Below, piece by piece: positions 56,517 through 64,000 of a stretch of DNA of 64,000 bases; positions within the stretch are counted from its first letter, which is position 1; every line of letters begins with the position of its first letter. The notes beneath the pieces are model-generated. The model had not been told where the DNA came from and made no database searches. It worked only from the letters and a program-made list of their open reading frames with translations. The translations under genes were made by a program, and so were the position numbers. This DNA is from Saccharina japonica (taxonomy: Eukaryota > Sar > Phaeophyceae > Laminariales > Laminariaceae): assembly GCA_008828725.1 (NCBI GenBank), contig MEHQ01002721.1, positions 1,318,061 to 1,382,060 of the forward strand. Reading direction: 5' to 3'.

Positions 56517-59500
56517 GGTAGCTAGCTGCCTGAGAGCGTCAAAGTGTGCCTATGTGGCGGCTTGCGGTATCACCCCCTTATTCTCACCCCGCTGCGGCAG
56601 GGTGGGTGTGCCACGTCTGTGTGTTGCCTTCACATTAACCCCGTCCTTTCTACCCACAACTACATCAATACATCCAGTGTCTGTCCTGATTCCTAATCCT
56701 AAAGATATGCAAATTCTGTGGTCACAGACTGAGAGGGCAGTGTACCAAATATTACCCATTGTACTGCTATCAACCCCCACTCGAAACCACCCTCCGGTGG
56801 TGGATATTGCAAAACTCGGATAAAACATGCCCATTATCACCGGGGTACGTTAGATACCACCCCTCCACAGGAAAAACCACCCCGAGTGATGAAGAATTTA
56901 AAAGTTTTTTTTTTTTAATTTTATCCGGCGGATGGGTAAAAATATAGCTTACGCCCTCCACACTTCCACGTCTCACAAAACGCGATTTGGCGATCACCCG
57001 GGGTGGTTTCTTACGTGAAATACAGCAGTAATCGTCGTGTGACTGGCATACGCTTGTTACTTTTTGCCGTACTGTCTTGTGCACTCCCGTACGAGTCCGG
57101 CACGTGAAATTTGTTTTTCGTTTGTTGGAGAACAGCCGACGATTTGCTCTTTGTGACATCTACTTTCTATCGGAGAGGTGCCTTGCTTCGTGCCTTTTGT
57201 CTTTTGTACCGTGAGACTTGAGAATACCTGGTATAAATAGTCTATATACGAGTAATGTACCGGTACTAATGTTGGGCGAGGTTCTGGCGCAATACTGCTG
57301 CTGTATGTACAGAGTGCTTGTCAGTATGCTCATACTGGCTGAGACACCAGTAGATTGAACAGTTTATTGGAACATAAACGTATATATAGACCATCACGTA
57401 CATTCCACGAATCGCCATCCAGTACGACCCAAAGAGATACCAAGAGAGTGAGAGACAGATGGCGGCAGGTGGTAGCGGTAGGGCGGAGGGAGGGAGCGAT
57501 GGAGAGAGAGAACAATTAGCACTGCTTCTGCTGTGTGTGTGTGTGTGTGTGTGTTCTTCACATTAAACCTTCCTTTCTACCCGTCGACATCCAGCACACC
57601 CAGTGTCCGTGCCGATTCTTCATCCTAAAAAGGTACCAGTTCTGTGGTCACAAAACTACGACACAGAGATACTACACTCAGTGCAGTAAGCAGAGCAGAC
57701 AATGCAACGCCATATACGACAGGCAAGACCTACCCTGCTAGCAATCCAGGTGCATGCAAGAGAAAAAAAGAGAAAAAAGAAAAAAGCGAAAAGAAAAAAT
57801 AATAAAAAGTAAATATACTGAAGCAAATCAATAATCAAGCAACCAAATAAAAAGCATGACAAAAAAAAAGAAAGAAAGTGTCGTGCTTCTCCCAGAGGAT
57901 GTACCACCATTCGTAGTTACCTGGTATACCACCTGCTTTTTTTTCTTTTTTTTTCCCTATTCTTCTATCATACGTTCGTGTTACGTCGCGTATCGTATGC
58001 CCGCTACTCGACAATCATACGTACCGGTTTTTAATACGCGTACGCTACATAAATTTCTGGTACAGAGTACGGTAAAAAAAAAAAAAAAAAAAGAGTACGG
58101 TAGTAGAGTAGTCGTATTGACATCCGAATTAATAGCATTACGTATTGTATTCCGTATTCCGTATTCCTCATGCCCCCCTTTCTGCTTTGGTTGTTTCACT
58201 CCGCGAAAGTAAGTGCGCGCTTCGTATGACACGTATAAAGTCGTATCATATATCATATGATACGACTTTGTACCGTCACGAGTAAACCGCAACAGCCGTA
58301 AATACGAAATACACGCATCATATATTCGCCCATGACACGAAGTTCGTACCGTCACGCGCAAACCGCAACCAGCACCGCAACAGCCATAAATAGACTTGCT
58401 TACATTTGTCCCTGATTTTTTTTCACTTGATTGTGAAGACCTGCTGCGCTCTCAGAGAGTCTACGACAAATCATTGGCGATTCTATATACGATCCTTGCG
58501 TTCTTGGATGTCTTCACTTTCCTTTCAAACTATTAATAGTCGCACTAATTTCAAGATAAAAATTCCAGACTACTATCAAGATATTTTTTTCAACACTAAA
58601 ATCAACTTGTATATACATGAATACCTGGTACGTATATACAGAATACACGAAAACAAGGGCTCAGATGACCTGGCTGACAACAGCAGTCCCATTAGTCCCT
58701 GGTGGTGTTGGTCGACGACTGGTCGTAATTGATACCTGGGGTAGCGATCAGAGGAGGCACAGGGATAATTAGAGGGGGCACCAGGCATGGTACTCTCCAA
58801 AATTCGAAAAATGGATACGCAGGAGGCGTTTTTCTCTGTAAATAAAACGAAAAACTGGTTGATCCGGTTTCTGTTTTGGCAGGTTTTGTTGAGTCTCGAA
58901 CACATTGGGAACCACAGGGGAAATTGTTCGATTTTTGCTCGATTTGCCCATTGTACCCCCGGTACATTAGGATTTGGTTCTGTCCCAATGTTTTCACTAG
59001 TTATATGTACCAGTGTACGAGCTGGTTCCAGCGACACCCGAAATATTGCATCTTCGCAACAAAGCGCGCTGGTTTTTTGGAGTTGGAGAATGAAACTTGG
59101 CAGGGTTGTTCGTCATGACAAGAAGAAAGAAAAATGAAGGGCCTTTTTTTTCCCTTTTTTTTTCACCTCCGTAGGTACGTTCTGTTTTTTTTTGGGGGGG
59201 GGGGAGGGGGGCGTTTCGGTAACGTTGACCCGGAATATCTCGCGATTTTTTGCCAAAAAAAAACAGAAAAAAGGCCTTTCAGTACGTAGTTTATTTGTGC
59301 TGTTATGGAGAACAACCTTACGAACCAAGTTTAGCTTTCCAACTCTCGAAAACCAGCGCGCTAAAGTGATCCCCGCCAAGGGTAATGATTCCCCCTAAAG
59401 TTCCAATTTTACAAATTTGCTCAATTCAGTGCTGTAGTAATTTGGCAGGCGGTTCTTATCACAGCCGGGTTCGTCGTACGTAGTCTCGAAGGGAAAAAAA

Positions 59501-59633
59501 AACGTGACATGGACGTCCTTCCCCTTTTAATGGTGCGATCATGCCCTTAATGACGCGATCATGTCAAGACGTCCATATATTGTCGAATTTCTCGGCGTAT
59601 TGACCGATTCACGGCCTGAATACACAAGAAGTA
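56517..59633. other. Spacer with a duplicated ~120 bp segment
   Basis: The stretch at about 56620-56740 (CACATTAACC, CTTTCTACCC, ATTCTGTGGTCACA) recurs at about 57550-57655, preceded by a (TG)n run. AT- and A-rich DNA and homopolymers fill the rest; no gene is seen. Confidence 0.55.
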
Positions 59634-59745
59634 TTGCTATTTATTCCCTATGAAGTAACGCCTCCCAAAGAAGTGCTATTCCCTATGAAGTAACGCCTCC
59701 CAAAGAAGTGCTATTCCCTATGAAGTAACGTCTCCCAAAGAAGTG
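59634..59745 (+). repeat. 35 bp tandem repeat, three units
   Basis: Units of GCTATTCCCTATGAAGTAAC plus GCCTCCCAAAGAAGT are repeated three times with one C/T change in the last; the first unit has a small insertion. Confidence 0.9.
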
Positions 59746-61109
59746 CGAGCATGGCCATATCTCGCGAGTAGCACGCCAAAAATCTGTTCTCCGTTGGGTT
59801 CCCCTTGGTGATGCGGTGCATGGGGATACCTTTAGTGTTGAATAACAAACTCCATGTATTTCGTTTTTTTATTGCCCGAAGATGGAAACTTACGATTCAT
59901 CCTGGAACCACGGTTGTGCTTACTATTTTACGCTCATCGCTAGAGCACAAAGAGCACAGCAGTATCAACAAAGGCAGCACCTGAACAATAACTGCTGCAC
60001 GGGCGAAGCAACATCCAGAGAGAGATAGAGAGAGAGAGAGCAGACAAAATTATTGAATATATACAACTCGAGGGAAAGTCGTGGCTAAAAACACTTGTAT
60101 TGAAGGCGTTTCCGTCTCTGAAAGCTGTTAGAAGGGTAGCTAGTCTAATTAGTCGAGCCGGCAGCCATACCACACCTCTGCCTGCCATCTCCTTCCTACT
60201 CTCCTCGACGACAGCAGTGGTATCATGTTCTAACACGTCTACGTATCGTATCCCCTCCCCAGCCCCATCGCGAGTAAAAATACAAGAAAAAAGACCGGAG
60301 CAGACAGCTCTCACCAAAAAAAAAAAAAAACACTGCTCGTATACTCGTATATGATCGAATTGTCACACCAAGCTTCCAACGATGAGTTTTGAGGAAAAAT
60401 ACGATCTCACCGTTTTTTTTTTTTTTTTTTTCCCATAATACCAGGTATTATACGAGGTATCGGTTCCAATTCTGAGTCGAACTGGAACCTTGCCACGCCA
60501 TCTACTAACCCTAAGGTAGCAATACCTGTAAGCATGTACTGGTAGGTTCCAATTTTAATTATGAATCGAACTGGAACCTTGCCACACGATCTATGTATAT
60601 ATCACACCACTTTTGCTTTTCGCTTTCGTCGACCGCGATGATATACATCTCAGTACACGGGTTCCCAGTATGTACGGCTGCCTCCCCTCTTGCCCCCTTT
60701 TTCCATTTTGCCGCCGCTGTGCTTGGTTTTCGCTGCTGCGTGGAGTGTCCAGCTCTTGTCCGCATGCCGCCCGACTATGATTAGTAGTGCTCATATGTAG
60801 TAGAGTTGGATATCGCACCGAAAAATTCGACATATCGAAATATCGGACGTGTTTTGCCCTCCATCCCCTGGCATTCCCCGTGTAAATTAATATTGGTACG
60901 TACGTACGTAGAGATGCATATCGTACCGAGAGTTTCGATATATCAAACTTGCGATATATCGTATCGAAATATCGAAATATCGAACGTATTTTGCCCTCCA
61001 TCCTGTGGCATCCCCCGTGTTTTTTATATTGTTATGTATATTTTGATGTACTGTAGGTACTCAATACTCACCCAAAGCTTCGATGTATGTTTAATTTTTT
61101 TTTTTTTTT
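59746..61109. other. Spacer with two small hairpin repeat pairs
   Basis: A GGTTCCAATT...GAACTGGAACCTTGCCAC unit occurs at about 60463-60500 and 60545-60590. A unit carrying ATCGAAATATCG and TTTTGCCCTCCATCC occurs at 60806-60885 and 60911-61020. No gene seen. Confidence 0.6.
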
Positions 61110-61220
61110 AAACAACTGTGAGATCGAGGATTTATGTCGAAACTCATGTTTGCTAGCTGAGTGTAATACTTCGATCGCGCGTACTTACGGGTTTTATATG
61201 TCCTCATGCAGGATGTACAT
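61110..61220. repeat. ACAGCTG/GATCGAGGATTT family copy
   Basis: AACAACTGTGAGATCGAGGA to TATGTCCTCATGCAGGATG, preceded by a long T/A tract. Confidence 0.75.
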
Positions 61221-61440
61221 CCCGTATGAGGGGGGGCACAATCTGACAGATATCGAAATCGTATCGATTGTTATTTAGATTTGTTTTATCGAGTATCGTG
61301 CCGAACTCGATTCTCGTTCGATATCCATTTTTTATTGATAGTACGAGTATGAAACAGCAGTCCGCCGCCTCGACCACCCCCCGGTACCACGTTCCACCCT
61401 TGTTAGCTGCCATAGTGCCATAGGCCACAACACCGTCTCT

Positions 61441-61476
<36 letters not shown>

Positions 61477-61607
61477 TTGGTCAAACGACGTAAGGCAAGC
61501 AGTGTCTGCCTGGTTGGTGAAAACCCAACGTGCTCCGTCCCGGCATTGTAGGGATACGAGGGTCTATGGTCATACGCCTACGGCCGCGCACGACATGAGT
61601 ACACGTA
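61441..61607 (-). repeat. C tract and GTACTCATG family copy
   Basis: A C run of about 35 bases, a short piece with CAAACGACGTAAGGCAAGCA, then the usual family segment to GACATGAGTACACG. Here the GTACTCAT end does not run into a C tract, unlike other copies. Confidence 0.75.
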
Positions 61608-61777
61608 CACTAAATAGTAGCGAGAAAACGATCGCTATCTTAGGAGATAGATGGTCACAGGCGGCGAAACAGGAAGGGGATAAGATTAGCAAAAAGTTTC
61701 TTTGTAATATACTGGTATGGAAACAACGTAATGAGCGCCCAAGTGTTGGAGGTGTCTCTATTAGGAGCAGGAACGGT

Positions 61778-61865
61778 GCTCCGTCTCGAAAGGGGTGCGT
61801 GGCCAATGGTCAAATGACTAAGGCAAGCAACAAATGAGTACGCCCCCCCCCCCCCCCCCCCCCCT
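61778..61865 (-). repeat. GTACTCATTTG family, C-tract end
   Basis: Nearly the same as 56440-56516, ending in about 20 Cs. Confidence 0.8.
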
Positions 61866-62037
61866 CGACTCCGTGCCTACCATTGGGCTTCACCCCCTCT
61901 CCCCTGCTGCCCGTGCTAAAAGCTTAACTTTGCCAACGAAAAAAGAGAAGCTGTGTGGTACTGAAATTCGGCAGCCGTTCTGCGTCAACCTGGCCTGTTG
62001 CTGTTTGCAGTGGAGCGCGCTCCCTGTCACACATCTC

Positions 62038-62103
62038 AGAGATCATCGACAGATCATCGACAGATCATCGACAGATCATCGACAGATCATCGACAGATCG
62101 TCG
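62038..62103 (+). repeat. 11 bp tandem repeat
   Basis: AGATCATCGAC is repeated five to six times. Confidence 0.9.
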
Positions 62104-62469
62104 ACCCCCACTCAATGATCTATTCCAGATCTGCATGGTACAGCTCATGTGGCCCGGTGGAAGCTGTTGATATTCTGCATGATTTACTGACTACCGCCGT
62201 ACATGGTTACATTTTTTCTAGGTGGGATGCGTAGTATTCAGATCTTGCACAACATATCGTAACGGCAGAGTAGGATCCAGGTGATCTACAGCATGTAGAT
62301 CGCGATCTGTTCAACGTGTGCACCCTTTTTTCCCCTCAGAGGTAAGCAATCCAGGCCGATGGCAGTTTTTTCTTGTGTGAAAGCGAATTTCTATATTGTA
62401 CACCGGTATTCTCCAGGGCGTCAGTCAGTCTTGGAGTTTCAAATCCATAAATCGAAAAGTATGCCGATC

Positions 62470-62775
62470 GACGTACACTATAAGCAGCTTATATAACATG
62501 TATACTAAATCCCTATAATATGCATGAAGCCGATCGCTTCAACACTAAAAGTAGCTTTATGACACGTATACTAAATTCCTATAATGTGCATGAAGCCGAT
62601 CGCTTCCATAGGATTCTCTGATGGCTCTAGCACTTTTGTGACCACGGGCCGTGATCTTGCTAGATCAGACTATAGGGATTAGCAACTGAAACGAGTTTAA
62701 TGTGACGAAAAACAACAAACAACACTAAAAGCAGCTCTATGACATATATACTAAATCCCTATAACATGCATGTAT
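62470..62775 (+). repeat. ~80 bp repeat, two tandem and one separate unit
   Basis: Units carrying AAAAGTAGCTTTATGACA, TATACTAAATCCCTATAA and GCATGAAGCCGATCGCTTC begin near 62484 and 62551, with a related unit at 62720-62775. Confidence 0.7.
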
Positions 62776-62966
62776 CATTTACACGGCGCCAAAGAGAGAC
62801 CCCTTTCGAGATCTTCTTACTACTCGTAACCTAATATGGCATGAATCTACGACCGACCGCGATATGATACCCGAAAAGAACGCACTGTCAACCATCCACC
62901 AACGCACCGCACACAAGTTGACGACAGCAGTTGCAAAATATCCTGCGGCTTTTATTTCCTATATGA

Positions 62967-63362
62967 CAGGGCATTAATTAGGTGTTGCGCTGTTGCGCGG
63001 GCGCATTATTTGGGTCAAAATAACCGTTTTGCGCAACAGTCGCCGCGAGGCTGGTTGCGCGCAGCGCAACACGCGATTTTGGGGGCGCAACATTTTTCCG
63101 CCGAAGGCGATAATTTTTGTTGCGCATTTATTTCTCGCCGGAGGCGAAAAATGCTTTTAGGGGTCTTCTTTTCTCGTCATAACTAGCCGTCATTGAACAT
63201 CTTTCGGGCCACTTGTCCTTTTCGCCATAATCGAAAACAAAAATTAGTCATATTTTGCTATTCGCCGTAGGCTCCTATTCTCGCTGCGACGCAATACACC
63301 TTGCGTCGCCTGATGCGCTGCGCGCAACAGACGCCGAACCACTATTAATAATAAATGCCCTG
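62967..63362. mobile_element. ~396 bp MITE with CAGGGCATT termini
   Basis: Left terminus CAGGGCATTAATTA, right terminus TAATAATAAATGCCCTG, an inverted pair. The interior has short GC-rich inverted words such as TTGCGCGCAGCGCAA and TCGCCGGAGGCGA. The CAGGG start resembles hAT-type termini, but I found no clear 8 bp target duplication. Confidence 0.6.
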
Positions 63363-63639
63363 GTTCCTACTATTAATATTACGGCGGGCGATAGTAAATA
63401 GAACCACATATTGTCCGTAAAAAAATGGAAATATATAGGTTTTTGTGTAGACCGTAGGTTCTATTTAATATGGTCCACCGTAGTATATATAACCCTCTTG
63501 GAACTTCAGCGGGGAAAAATTGACAAGAAAAGTGACGGTTACAGCACAAACGGCCACTACTGTCTACTACTGTGTGATTGGGGGATGATATGTACCGATT
63601 TTTTATTTTTATTTGATTTTTTTTCCATTTTTTTCCATC

Positions 63640-63745
63640 CCATTTATTATATTCGCCCTTCCTTTCTCTCTCCTTCCTATAATAGTAGTCGTAACTCAGA
63701 TCCGGGGTCACAAAGTAGGGGCTCTTCTCCCTCCTCCCCCACTGC
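63640..63745 (+). repeat. Dispersed repeat with GATCCGGGGTCACAAAGTAG
   Basis: Same order of motifs as 2812-2908 inverted: CCCATTTATTAT, TCGTAACTCAGATCC, CACAAAGTAGGGGCTC and a C-rich stretch. Confidence 0.75.
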
Positions 63746-64000
63746 GATTGGTGTCGCGGAACAAAATGCGAGCAGTCATACGATTCATATGTATGAGGCA
63801 CTGGAATGGAGCAACATCTTCCTACCCCTACCTCCGGGCGGGCGCTTACGCTGCTCGTGGGCGGCTGATAACCTCACCAAAAGTTATCACCGGTTTGGTC
63901 GGTATCTCGGAGGGGGGGGCTAGATGGGTTATTGCGTGATAGCGACAGCTCTATACGAGCACTTGCATGCGATGTTACCCCATTGCGACTGCTCTACCTA

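Noticed and set aside
59634..62103. CRISPR-like arrays
   Set aside because: The 35 bp and 11 bp repeats are contiguous with no spacers and the genome is eukaryotic.

Overview
The window is nuclear DNA of a eukaryote: genes are split into short GC-richer exons with GT-AG introns of 0.4-4.2 kb, and the introns and spacers are crowded with degenerate mobile elements, minisatellites and long C/G homopolymers. An FTO-type demethylase gene (a family reported from vertebrates and marine algae), a free-standing DUSP-domain protein and algal-looking LINE and Ty1/copia remnants suggest a marine alga, most likely a photosynthetic stramenopile. The species assignment is inference. No bacterial operon, rRNA, CRISPR or functional tRNA gene was seen.

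Layout. Positions 1-6316 are repeated almost exactly at 10445-16760. The duplicated block holds a palindromic TACTCGGAGTA array, a tRNA-derived SINE head, a piggyBac-like MITE, a LINE reverse-transcriptase remnant and the first recognised exon of a + strand gene. That gene continues past the second copy and ends at 26886; its six phase-compatible exons give a serine-rich N-terminal region followed by a DUSP domain. From 26.9 to 38 kb I see repeats, a decayed Ty1/copia element (about 29.8-32.2 kb) and a ~315 bp satellite.

From 52.0 down to 39.0 kb, on the - strand, lie two genes in the same orientation. The first (51996 to 43208) encodes an FTO-type Fe(II)/2-oxoglutarate dioxygenase, recovered as eight exons whose phases all match (484 codons). 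It carries an N-terminal RGG and glutamine-rich extension. The second (42258 or further upstream, to 38973) encodes an ASCH (PUA-like) protein with a lysine-rich tail. FTO enzymes remove methyl groups from RNA bases and ASCH folds are predicted RNA binders related to modified-base readers, so the pair could act on RNA modification together; this is inference from adjacency. Divergently from FTO, at 53073, a + strand ORF starts a very small single-pass membrane protein or the first exon of a longer gene.

From 54 to 64 kb I find no gene I can defend, only repeats: a hairpin MITE, 35 bp and 11 bp tandem repeats, and copies of families seen elsewhere in the window. Exon limits were set by hand from splice consensus, reading frame and phase, and need transcript support.
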